Shown piece after piece: positions 1 through 7,161 of a DNA stretch of 52,610 nucleotides; the first letter of the stretch is position 1; each line of letters opens with the position of its first letter. The notes under the pieces are model-generated. The model saw only the letters and a list, made by a program, of their open reading frames with translations, was not told the DNA's origin and made no database searches. A program made the translations under genes and the position numbers. Origin of the DNA: an uncultured Bacilli bacterium. GTDB lineage: Bacteria; Bacillota_I; Bacilli_A; RF39; UBA660. The DNA lies in NCBI GenBank assembly GCA_947625505.1, contig CANQON010000013.1, positions 1 to 52,610 on the forward strand, given 5' to 3'.

Positions 1-30
1 CTTTTTGGCATGGGATACTTTTCCATTCAT
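1..30 (-). CDS. possible N-terminus of a gene running off the left edge
   Basis: An ATG at 28-30 on the minus strand opens a frame (MNGKVSHAKK) that reaches the window edge without a stop. An in-frame TAG lies just upstream, so no earlier start is possible. The only Shine-Dalgarno-like GAGGTG is at 70-75, about 40 bases upstream, with a perfect hairpin (37-64) between. In B. subtilis yabE or rnmV follows tatD, but ten residues are too few to identify this one. It may not be coding. Confidence 0.3.
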   Translation of the reverse strand, partial: MNGKVSHAKK

Positions 31-36
31 AACTTT

Positions 37-64
37 CTATTAAAAGTATATTGACTTTTAATAG
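37..64 (-). promoter_or_regulatory. perfect 11-bp hairpin downstream of tatD
   Basis: CTATTAAAAGT at 37-47 is the exact inverted complement of ACTTTTAATAG at 54-64, with a 6-base loop. No T-run follows on the minus strand, so it does not look like an intrinsic terminator. It sits between a Shine-Dalgarno-like GAGGTG (70-75) and the ATG at 28-30. Confidence 0.4.
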
Positions 65-100
65 TTAGTCACCTCATTAACTGTGATAATTTTATCATAC

Positions 101-847
101 CTATATTGGCAAGTCAAATTGTCTAATAGCGTTATTAGTCGTTATTTCTATTACTTTTTCAACATCTATATCTTTAATATCAGCAATTTTTTTAGCTACT
201 TCTAGAACATAACTTGGTTTATTCGTTTTACCTCTAAACGGCTCAGGAGCTAGATAAGGACTATCTGTTTCTAAAAGTAAATATTCTAATGGTATTTCTT
301 TAACTACTTCTGTTAACTTCTTAGAGTTTTTAAAAGTTAATACTCCTCCTATACCTAACATAACACCTAATTTAATAAATTCTTTTGCCATCGCTAAACT
401 GGATGAATAACAATGTAATACACATTTCACATCAGGATATTCTTTAATAATATCATAAGTATCTTGAATAGCTTCTCTACTATGGATAACAACAGTTTTA
501 TGATAAGTATGCGCTAAAGACATTAAATGTCTAAATACTTCTTTTTGTTCTTCTTTATGGGTATCATCCCAATAATAATCTAAGCCTATTTCTCCTATTC
601 CAACTATTTTAGGATTATTTAGATTATCTTCAATAATCTGATAACTATTATTTGTTATCTTATCTATTTCTTCTGGTTGTATACCTATAACACCATATAC
701 TTTATCATATTTATTAACTAAATCTATTACCTCTAAATTAGTATTATCTTCTATTCCTGCTGTAATCATATATCCATTAAAGTCACTAATTATACTATCA
801 ATATCTTCATAATATTCCTTAAAGATATGACAATGTGTATCAATCAT
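101..847 (-). CDS. tatD: TatD-family metal-dependent deoxyribonuclease
   Basis: This is a 248-residue TIM-barrel hydrolase of the TatD/YabD family, cytoplasmic metal-dependent DNases linked to DNA repair and degradation. Metal ligands are visible in the expected order: the DTHCH motif at residues 3-7, Glu86 in GEIGLDYYW, His122 in VVIHSRE, His145 in VLHCYSS and Asp195 in LLETDSPYL. Length matches the family (about 250-260). The GIHPH motif common in relatives reads GIQPEE here, so one usual His is absent. The gene starts two bases after the stop of a small membrane-protein gene, so the two are probably co-transcribed. It follows metG, as tatD follows metS in B. subtilis. Confidence 0.93.
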   Translation of the reverse strand: MIDTHCHIFKEYYEDIDSIISDFNGYMITAGIEDNTNLEVIDLVNKYDKVYGVIGIQPEEIDKITNNSYQIIEDNLNNPKIVGIGEIGLDYYWDDTHKEEQKEVFRHLMSLAHTYHKTVVIHSREAIQDTYDIIKEYPDVKCVLHCYSSSLAMAKEFIKLGVMLGIGGVLTFKNSKKLTEVVKEIPLEYLLLETDSPYLAPEPFRGKTNKPSYVLEVAKKIADIKDIDVEKVIEITTNNAIRQFDLPI

Positions 848-848
848 A

Positions 849-1013
849 CTATCCTTCCATTCTAAAATATTTTATACCAAAAACAATAGATGCAGCTATA
901 TATCCTAAATCAATATATTTAGAACTAACAACAAAACTTCCTATTAACATACAAAGTATAAAAGCTGAAAATCCAATTGCTATTCTTAAACCATATGTAT
1001 TTTTTGTTGTCAT
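849..1013 (-). CDS. small hypothetical membrane protein, 54 residues
   Basis: A short frame starts at ATG 1011-1013 behind the Shine-Dalgarno GGAGAG (spacing about 5) and ends with TAG at 849-851, one base before the tatD start. The 54-residue product has a short polar N-terminus (MTTKNTYGLR). Two hydrophobic stretches follow, around residues 11-30 and 36-47, joined by SSKYIDLG. The C-terminus is basic then acidic (KYFRMEG). This pattern fits a two-pass membrane miniprotein. I recognise no family. Tight coupling to tatD and the good ribosome site are the main evidence that it is real. Confidence 0.65.
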   Translation of the reverse strand: MTTKNTYGLRIAIGFSAFILCMLIGSFVVSSKYIDLGYIAASIVFGIKYFRMEG

Positions 1014-1034
1014 AAAATCTCTCCTAACTGTTCT

Positions 1035-1085
1035 AGTATAACATATGATTTTTTAATTATAGCTATAGAAACATCGACAAATCAA
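1035..1085 (-). promoter_or_regulatory. candidate promoter(s) for the small membrane protein and tatD
   Basis: On the minus strand TTGATT (1080-1085), an 18-base spacer and TATAAT (1056-1061) form one candidate. A second, extended -10 candidate TGTTATACT lies just downstream at 1035-1043. Either would give the 849-1013/tatD pair transcription independent of metG. Confidence 0.4.
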
Positions 1086-1118
1086 TTCATTTTACATCAT
1101 TTTACAACAAAAAAGGAA

Positions 1119-2675
1119 TTATTGTGCTAATTCCTCTAAAAATTTTTCTTTATCTATACGAGCAAATAAAGGTGTTGGATCATTTAATTCTTTACCTACT
1201 TCTAAAGCACCAAACTCTTTAATACTATCTAAGTCTGTTAAATTAGTATTTAATTGTTCAAATATTTTTTCTGATGTTTCTGGTAAATAAGAATGTAATA
1301 ATACAGCTCCTACTCTTATAGATTCTAATAAATTATATATGACAGTTTGTAATCTTTCTTTATTATTCTCTTTCGCTAAAGTCCATGGTGTTGTTTCATC
1401 TATATATTTATTACTTCTTCTAAATATTTCAAATACTTCATCGATAGCTTCAGCTACTTTTAAATTATCCATTGATTTAGCAACTTTATCTAAAGCACCT
1501 GTTACAGTACTAATTAAATCATTATCTATATCTTCTTTAATACCAATACTAGGTACAATGCCATCAAAATATTTTTTAGCCATAGATATTGTTCTATTAA
1601 CTAAGTTACCTAAGATATTAGCTAAGTCTGAATTATATCTTTCAATCATTAAATCATATGTTAAATTGCCATCATTAGCAAATGGTATTTCATGTAAAAC
1701 ATAATATCTTACAGCATCTACACCAAATAAATCAGCTAAGTCATCGGCGTATATAGCATTTCCTCTACTCTTACCTATTTTATCATTATTAGTAAGTAAC
1801 CAAGGATGACCAAATACTTGTTTTGGTAATTCTACTCCTAATGACCATAAAAAACAAGGCCAATAAATAGTATGAAATCTAATAATATCTTTACCTATTA
1901 AATGAAGATCAGCAGGCCAATACTTTTTAAACTCATCACTAGGATTATCAACATCATAACCTATATTAGTAATATAGTTAGTTAAAGCATCTAACCATAC
2001 ATAAACAACATGCTTAGGATCAAAATCTACAGGGATGCCCCAACTAAATGATGTACGTGATACACAAAGATCTTGTAATCCAGGTTTAATAAAATTATTT
2101 AACATTTCATTCTTACGAGATTCAGGTTGAATAAAATCAGGATGTGATTCTATATATTCAACTAAACGATCTTGATATTTAGATAATTTAAAGAAATAAG
2201 CTTCTTCACTAGCTATCTTTACTTCACGTCCACAATCAGGACATTTACCATCTACTAATTGTGATTCTGTCCAGAATGATTCACAAGGTGTACAATATAA
2301 TCCTTTATATTCTCCTTTATAAATATCCCCATTATCATACATTTTTTTGAATATTTTTTGAACTTCTTGTTCATGCTTTTTATCAGTTGTACGAACAAAA
2401 CGATCATAACTAGTATTCATCTTATCCCAAATATTTTTAATAACACCTGCGACATTATCAACATATTCTTGAGGTGTTATACCTGCTTCTTTAGCTTTTA
2501 ATTCTATTTTTTCTCCATGTTCATCAGTTCCTGTTTGAAAATAAACATCATAGCCTTGTAATCTTTTAAAACGCGCTATTGCATCAGCTAAAATAATTTC
2601 ATATGTATTACCAATATGAGGTTTACCAGAAGTATATGCAATAGCTGTACTAATATAATATTTTTCTTTTTTCAT
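1119..2675 (-). CDS. metG: methionyl-tRNA synthetase (short form)
   Basis: This class I synthetase charges tRNA-Met with methionine. The HIGH-type motif is HIGN at residues 20-23. A CxxC-CxxC zinc knuckle lies at Cys128/131/145/148. The KMSKS loop reads KIGKS at 299-303, within DKIGKSRGN. At 518 residues the protein ends after the anticodon-binding helical domain and lacks the C-terminal EMAP-II/Trbp111-like tRNA-binding domain of the ~650-residue enzymes. A free protein of that fold (csaA) is at 37828-38154. The start has a strong AGGAGG site. The gene lies 12 bases downstream of dut, and both are probably controlled by the Met-specific T-box at 3165-3378. Confidence 0.97.
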   Translation of the reverse strand: MKKEKYYISTAIAYTSGKPHIGNTYEIILADAIARFKRLQGYDVYFQTGTDEHGEKIELKAKEAGITPQEYVDNVAGVIKNIWDKMNTSYDRFVRTTDKKHEQEVQKIFKKMYDNGDIYKGEYKGLYCTPCESFWTESQLVDGKCPDCGREVKIASEEAYFFKLSKYQDRLVEYIESHPDFIQPESRKNEMLNNFIKPGLQDLCVSRTSFSWGIPVDFDPKHVVYVWLDALTNYITNIGYDVDNPSDEFKKYWPADLHLIGKDIIRFHTIYWPCFLWSLGVELPKQVFGHPWLLTNNDKIGKSRGNAIYADDLADLFGVDAVRYYVLHEIPFANDGNLTYDLMIERYNSDLANILGNLVNRTISMAKKYFDGIVPSIGIKEDIDNDLISTVTGALDKVAKSMDNLKVAEAIDEVFEIFRRSNKYIDETTPWTLAKENNKERLQTVIYNLLESIRVGAVLLHSYLPETSEKIFEQLNTNLTDLDSIKEFGALEVGKELNDPTPLFARIDKEKFLEELAQ

Positions 2676-2687
2676 ATTTATATCCTC

Positions 2688-3149
2688 CTAATAATTAGAT
2701 GATCTCTTTTTATCGTTTACGACATCATCATCTGTTTTTAAATATTTTATAAACATTGCTTGACACATGCCTTCGCCTTTTTTAACGACATAATCTTTAT
2801 CTCCTTCGTTTTGAATACGAATCCACATATGTCCTCCATTATCACTATTATTATAGTAATCAGAATCTATAACGCCAACTTGGTTGCACATCCGTACATT
2901 CCACTTAAACCCCATACTACTACGATCAAGTAGTAATAAAGCATCATCAGGCTCCATACATACTTTTAATCCTGTAGGTATTTTTTTTATCTCTCCTGGC
3001 TTTAAAGTATAATCAAATAATGCATAAAAATCATATGCTGCTGCATACTTAGTCTCTCTTTTAGGTAAAGAATAACTATCATATAATTCTTTATCATCAC
3101 TAATATCTTTTTTAAATTGTTCAAATGCTATTTTTTCAAATTTACGCAT
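2688..3149 (-). CDS. dut: dUTP diphosphatase (dUTPase) family protein
   Basis: Trimeric dUTPases hydrolyse dUTP to dUMP and pyrophosphate, keeping uracil out of DNA and supplying dTMP synthesis. Motif 1 is AAYDFYA, motif 2 DRSSMGFKW, motif 3 GVIDSDYYN and motif 4 GEGMCQAMF. The C-terminal Gly-rich motif 5 (GGFGSTG), which caps the active site in most members, is absent: the protein ends KKRSSNY. I start at ATG 3147-3149, which follows GGAAGGTGAT by 5 bases, rather than at the upstream TTG that overlaps the ribosome site. The product has 153 residues. It is the first gene after the T-box, followed 12 bases later by metG. Confidence 0.88.
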   Translation of the reverse strand: MRKFEKIAFEQFKKDISDDKELYDSYSLPKRETKYAAAYDFYALFDYTLKPGEIKKIPTGLKVCMEPDDALLLLDRSSMGFKWNVRMCNQVGVIDSDYYNNSDNGGHMWIRIQNEGDKDYVVKKGEGMCQAMFIKYLKTDDDVVNDKKRSSNY

Positions 3150-3164
3150 TATATCACCTTCCAA

Positions 3165-3378
3165 TAAAAAAAGTATTACGATATAGGAACGAGATTACCC
3201 GTGGTACCATCCTATTTCATAATACTTATTATGCACTTATACTTTAACGCAGTTAACGTCTTAGACTTATCCTCTAAGAAGCTCCAGAATCATTCTTAAT
3301 AGTTAAATTACTTATTTACACCAACCATAAGCTCTCTATAAATTATCCCTATTTTTCTTTCCTTCTTCGCCTTAAATC
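3165..3378 (-). promoter_or_regulatory. T-box riboswitch, methionine type, before dut-metG
   Basis: The minus-strand leader contains the T-box consensus core GATGGTACCACGGG (around 3198-3211), which pairs with the NCCA end of uncharged tRNA. Stem I landmarks are AGAGAG followed by a CTTAT/ATAAG helix around GGTTGGTG. The specifier-loop segment GAATGATTCTGGAGC has ATG at 3291-3293, implying tRNA-Met. The competing terminator pairs AAGTATTA with TAATACTT and runs into seven T residues (3166-3172) just before the dut ribosome site. By family rules, uncharged tRNA-Met should favour read-through into dut and metG. Confidence 0.9.
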
Positions 3379-3384
3379 ATCGTT

Positions 3385-3393
3385 ATTATAACA
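3385..3393 (-). promoter_or_regulatory. extended -10 promoter of the T-box/dut/metG operon
   Basis: TGTTATAAT on the minus strand is a perfect extended -10 element. It places the transcription start near 3378, at the 5' end of the T-box leader. No convincing -35 is visible. The element lies 10 bases after the spoVT stop. Confidence 0.65.
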
Positions 3394-3402
3394 TAACAAT
3401 AT

Positions 3403-3933
3403 TTATTCTTCAAGATATTTGGTAAGAAATGATGAAACTATTTTAACAATCTTAAGTTCTGTTTCTGTTACAGGTTTATCAGTATGAAATAAGATAATTA
3501 TTCCTGCTTCTTCACTATTAGAAACAATTGTTTCATCAATATAGCTACAATTTATAACATCATTATCTAGTATTTCAATGTCTTTAAAATATGGTTCAAA
3601 TATTGCTTCACGACGATTAATAGCTTTTAATAATTTAATTCCAATATTTTTATTTAAGTATTTATCTTTATTATCACCCGTATAGGCTAAAACTTTATCA
3701 CGATCAGCAATTAATACTTCAGCATTTAAAAACATATTTAAAGTATCTGTAAGTTCTTGCGCTAAATACTGTAATTTTCCAATTTTAGAATACTTTTTAA
3801 GTGCTAAACCATCATTAAAAACTAAAAATTCTAAATAATCATTCTCTTTTATATTTAATCTTTCTCGTATTTCTTTTGGTATAACTATACGTCCTAGAGA
3901 GTCAATTTTACGTGTTACTCCCATACTTACCAT
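3403..3933 (-). CDS. spoVT: SpoVT/AbrB-type transition-state regulator
   Basis: The 176-residue protein begins with a swapped-hairpin AbrB DNA-binding domain (MGVTRKIDSLGRIVIPKEIR, residues 4-23, then RLNIKENDYLEFLV). A GAF-like domain follows from about residue 55 to the end. This is the layout and length of B. subtilis SpoVT (178 residues), a transcription factor of late sporulation and germination. The start ATG follows GAAGGTGAT at good spacing. In B. subtilis spoVT lies beside mfd; here mfd is about 3 kb away. Nothing else here demonstrates sporulation, so the role may be a general transition-state one. Confidence 0.85.
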   Translation of the reverse strand: MVSMGVTRKIDSLGRIVIPKEIRERLNIKENDYLEFLVFNDGLALKKYSKIGKLQYLAQELTDTLNMFLNAEVLIADRDKVLAYTGDNKDKYLNKNIGIKLLKAINRREAIFEPYFKDIEILDNDVINCSYIDETIVSNSEEAGIIILFHTDKPVTETELKIVKIVSSFLTKYLEE

Positions 3934-4032
3934 ATGATCACCTTCTTTAATATTTTGGATAGTAATTAAGCTTTTATACTTTAAAAAGGATGTATTTTAT
4001 GTTATGATTATCTAGAATAAAGGATGTGGAAA

Positions 4033-5652
4033 ATGAAAGCTACTTTTATTTTTGGACACAAGAAACCAGATACTGATTCTGTTTGTAGCGCTATTGCTTT
4101 AGCTGATTTAAGATGTCAATTAGGTGATAATGCTATTCCTAGAGTCTTAGGTGATTTAAATTCGGAAACAAAATTTGTATTAAAATATTTTAATGTACCT
4201 GAGCCTAGATATTTAAATGATGTTCGTTTACAAATAAAGGATTTAAACTATGGTAAAGGATTATATTGTAATCAAAATACGTCATTATATAAAATTATTG
4301 AATATTTAAAAGATAATCATTTAAGTTCAATACCTATTGTTGATGATAAAAAGAAATATTTAGGATTAGTATCAATGAAAAATATTGCTAACAGCCTAAT
4401 TAGTTGGGATTATGATGTTATCGATACATCTTACCAAAATATTATTGATACTTTACAAGGTGAAAAAATATTAGCTTTTGATGAAGAAATAAAAGGACAG
4501 ATTATTGTTGCTTCATACCGTAGTACAACATTTATTAAAAATGTTAATCTAGATCGTAATTCAATTTTAATTGTTGGTGATAGACATAGTATTATTGAAT
4601 ATGCGGCTAATCAAGGAACAAAATTAATAATTGTAACAGGAAATAATATTATTAAAGAAGAACATATTGAAATAGCTAGAAGAAATCATGTTAATATTAT
4701 TAGAACGCCTTTAAGAACTTTTAATGTTGTTAAAGTTGTTGGTATGTGTAATTACGCTAAAACATTAATTGAGACAGATGTATCATACTTTACAGAATTA
4801 GATTATGTACGCGATTTTATCGAAGAGCATAGTAAGCTAAAACATAAAGTATACCCAATCATTAATCGTAATAAAGAATGTATTGGTGCTATCCAACCAT
4901 CAGATGTGAGTAATAAAGTTCCTAAAAAAGTTTTTTTAGTTGATCATAATGAAAAAGAACAAAGTGTTGATGGATTAGATGATGCTGAAATAGTAGGTAT
5001 CGTTGATCATCATAAATTAGGTACTATAGGTACATCAAGGCCAATTAACTTTCGTAATATGACTGTTGGCTGTACAGCAACTATAATCTTTCAATTATAT
5101 CGAGAAAATCATGTTGAAATACCTAAAAATATTGCAGGATTATTATTATCAGCTATTATATCTGATACATTATTATTTAGATCGCCTACAACTAGTGATT
5201 TAGACAAAGAAACAGCAAGTAAATTAGCTAATATCGCTAATATTAATATCGAAGAATACGCTATTAAGATGTTTAAAGCAGGTGCTTCTTTAAAAGATAA
5301 AACAATGCAAGATATCCTATTTAATGACTTTAAAGTCTTTAATGAAGAAGACTATAAAATTGGTGTTGGACAATTTAATACTCTTAATATAGAAGAATTC
5401 CAAACTAGAAAAGATGAATTAATTGAAACAATTGAAAAAGAAGCTAAACTTAATGATTATGATGTTTTAGCGCTATTTGTAACTGATATTATTAATGAAG
5501 GATCATATTTATACTTTAGTGAAAAAGGAAAAGCCATCTTAGAAAAGGCCTTTGATATTGATAATATAACGCAAGGATATTACTTACCTAATATTATTTC
5601 ACGTAAACAACAAATAATTCCAAGTATATTAAATATTATTGAAGATAAATAA
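4033..5652 (+). CDS. ppaC: manganese-dependent inorganic pyrophosphatase with CBS and DRTGG domains
   Basis: This is a family II (DHH) pyrophosphatase, hydrolysing PPi to phosphate. The N-terminal DHH signature is FGHKKPDTDS, which carries Mn ligands. Two CBS motifs flank an inserted DRTGG domain (roughly residues 70-300), followed by the conserved DHH motif GIVDHHKLGT and the DHHA2 domain. At 539 residues it matches regulatory CBS-PPases (about 540-550), whose activity is set by adenine nucleotides. I start at the second ATG (4033), eight bases after AAAGGA. The ATG at 4024 abuts that site. The gene is on the plus strand, against local replication direction, and has its own terminator. Confidence 0.93.
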   Translation: MKATFIFGHKKPDTDSVCSAIALADLRCQLGDNAIPRVLGDLNSETKFVLKYFNVPEPRYLNDVRLQIKDLNYGKGLYCNQNTSLYKIIEYLKDNHLSSIPIVDDKKKYLGLVSMKNIANSLISWDYDVIDTSYQNIIDTLQGEKILAFDEEIKGQIIVASYRSTTFIKNVNLDRNSILIVGDRHSIIEYAANQGTKLIIVTGNNIIKEEHIEIARRNHVNIIRTPLRTFNVVKVVGMCNYAKTLIETDVSYFTELDYVRDFIEEHSKLKHKVYPIINRNKECIGAIQPSDVSNKVPKKVFLVDHNEKEQSVDGLDDAEIVGIVDHHKLGTIGTSRPINFRNMTVGCTATIIFQLYRENHVEIPKNIAGLLLSAIISDTLLFRSPTTSDLDKETASKLANIANINIEEYAIKMFKAGASLKDKTMQDILFNDFKVFNEEDYKIGVGQFNTLNIEEFQTRKDELIETIEKEAKLNDYDVLALFVTDIINEGSYLYFSEKGKAILEKAFDIDNITQGYYLPNIISRKQQIIPSILNIIEDK

Positions 5653-5670
5653 GAGGATTTCCTCTTTTTT
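5651..5670 (+). terminator. intrinsic terminator of ppaC
   Basis: AAGAGG (5651-5656), loop ATTT, CCTCTT (5661-5666) and a T-run to 5670. The stem begins inside the TAA stop codon (5650-5652). Confidence 0.8.
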
Positions 5671-5724
5671 ATTTTGAATATAATGTAAAGTTACTTCATA
5701 ATTATAGATTTATTAAAAATCTTT

Positions 5725-5733
5725 TGTTATAAT
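5725..5733 (+). promoter_or_regulatory. extended -10 promoter for the small zinc-ribbon protein
   Basis: TGTTATAAT is a perfect extended -10 element 27 bases before the ATG at 5760. The AAGGAG ribosome site lies between. Confidence 0.6.
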
Positions 5734-5759
5734 TGATTTGAAAATAAGGAGTATGATTT

Positions 5760-6038
5760 ATGGGACTATTTGATCGTATGATAAACAACGCTATTGGATC
5801 TGTTACACGTTCTGCTGGCGACGCTATTGGAAATGCTGTTGGTAATGCTGTAGGAAGTATGGCTAGCGAAGGATTAAACTCTATAACAACAGATATGAAA
5901 GTAAAAAATGAAGAAAAAATGATGGATTTAAGGCAAAGACAAAAAGCTGAAAACCTACCTACTAATTGTCCCCATTGTGGAGCACCTACTAGTAATCAAT
6001 TAGTATGTGAATATTGTAAATGTAAAGTTATAGAATAG
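5760..6038 (+). CDS. small glycine-zipper/zinc-ribbon protein
   Basis: The 92-residue product has an N-terminal half rich in Gly, Ala and Asn with a regular small-residue pattern (GNAVGNAVGSMASEG), suggestive of a glycine-zipper helix. A charged linker follows, then a C-terminal zinc ribbon with paired cysteines (NCPHCGAPTSN and VCEYCKCKV). There is no signal peptide, and I do not recognise a named function. It is convergent with another zinc-ribbon protein gene (6070-7104) and shares a bidirectional terminator with it. A third zinc-ribbon gene (TM2 protein) lies at 31854. Ribosome site and promoter are good, so the gene is probably real. Confidence 0.8.
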   Translation: MGLFDRMINNAIGSVTRSAGDAIGNAVGNAVGSMASEGLNSITTDMKVKNEEKMMDLRQRQKAENLPTNCPHCGAPTSNQLVCEYCKCKVIE

Positions 6039-6040
6039 AA

Positions 6041-6070
6041 AAGAACTTCAAATGAAGTTCTTTCTTTTTT
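6041..6070. terminator. bidirectional terminator between convergent genes
   Basis: AAGAACTTCA (6041-6050) pairs with TGAAGTTCTT (6053-6062). A T-rich tract follows on the plus strand (6061-6071) and a shorter T-rich tract on the minus strand. It separates the stop at 6038 from the convergent stop at 6070. Confidence 0.8.
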
Positions 6071-7104
6071 TAATATTTATCATTATAAGGTTTGTCTGAA
6101 TATCCTTTTTCTTTTAATTTAATAACAAACTTATCTAAATATTTTCTACCTATTTTTTTAAATAATTTATAATCACCAAAATATTTAACTATGGTAGGAC
6201 TTATTTTATAATATGCCTTAATAAATAATTTACCAAAGTAATTTGTATCTAAGTGATAATCACGATATCTACGTAATACCCATACTTCATTACAATCATA
6301 TGATCCATAGATACTTGTTGCAACATAGCATCCTTTTTTAGTAGCAGGTAATGCATAATATGGATTAAACATTCTTACTTTATTAGCATAGAATATCATT
6401 TTTTGTTCATCTTGATATTTATTCTTTTTATATGAAATAGTTAACTTTTGATAATTAATACCACTAGCCCAACTAGGAGCTGCAATAGATACACCATAAA
6501 TATTTTGAAAATGTTGATATACAGCATCACCAAATGCATAAAACAATTGAGCTATACCAGAACAATCATTTAATAATTGTTGTAAATAATATGTCTTACT
6601 TTGGGGAGGAAGACTATTATAATAACTATTAGCTATATTATAGTACTTCGTACCTAACGAATTAATTCTAGAATTAATTTCATTCATAATTCTAGTTTTT
6701 TCTTGCGCTTTTATCTCATTTTCTTTAACCATAAAAATAATAGAATTAATATTATTAGCTAATGACATAGCACATGAATCAATGTTATTAAATGAACTAT
6801 TATATACATTAAAATAAGCTATATAAAAATTAGGCTCCCAATTATTTGGATCTTTAACTAATATTTGATCATAATATCTTATAGCTTGAGTTACATTATT
6901 ATTATATTTAGCTCTCCTAGCTAAAGAATATAAATTTTTTAACTCTTCAGAATAATCAAATTTGATTTCTCCACTAATTTTTATTTTAGCAAAATTGGTA
7001 TTTTGTACTTTAGTACCACAATATTTACAGAAACCATATTCTTGATCATTATCTAATACTACACTACCACCACACTCTGGGCATTTTAAAGATTCTAACG
7101 CCAT
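6070..7104 (-). CDS. zinc-ribbon/TPR protein with CFI-box C-terminal domain
   Basis: The 344-residue protein begins with a zinc ribbon (KCPECGGSV and YGFCKYCGTKV). A helical TPR-like region follows (about residues 50-110; LARRAKYNN, then AIRYYDQILVKDPNNWEPN), then more helical sequence. The C-terminal segment CYVATSIYGS...VWVLRRYRDYHL, then GKLFIKAYYKISP, matches the CFI-box C-terminal domain (typical form CFIATAAYG...VLRRFRD), whose job is unknown. There is no signal peptide. I start at the second ATG, spaced properly from AGAGGA, instead of the ATG two codons upstream. Confidence 0.8.
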   Translation of the reverse strand: MALESLKCPECGGSVVLDNDQEYGFCKYCGTKVQNTNFAKIKISGEIKFDYSEELKNLYSLARRAKYNNNVTQAIRYYDQILVKDPNNWEPNFYIAYFNVYNSSFNNIDSCAMSLANNINSIIFMVKENEIKAQEKTRIMNEINSRINSLGTKYYNIANSYYNSLPPQSKTYYLQQLLNDCSGIAQLFYAFGDAVYQHFQNIYGVSIAAPSWASGINYQKLTISYKKNKYQDEQKMIFYANKVRMFNPYYALPATKKGCYVATSIYGSYDCNEVWVLRRYRDYHLDTNYFGKLFIKAYYKISPTIVKYFGDYKLFKKIGRKYLDKFVIKLKEKGYSDKPYNDKY

Positions 7105-7128
7105 ATACATCCTCTTTTTCTTACAAAA

Positions 7129-7137
7129 ATTATACCA
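7129..7137 (-). promoter_or_regulatory. extended -10 promoter for the CFI-box protein
   Basis: TGGTATAAT on the minus strand lies about 25 bases upstream of the chosen start at 7104 and just past the mfd stop at 7162. Confidence 0.6.
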
Positions 7138-7161
7138 TTATTATTATTAATTTAAAATATA

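Noticed and set aside
5594-5610. ATTTCACGTAAACA inside ppaC as a parS site
   Set aside because: The two arms are one base too close, which breaks the dyad needed for ParB binding.
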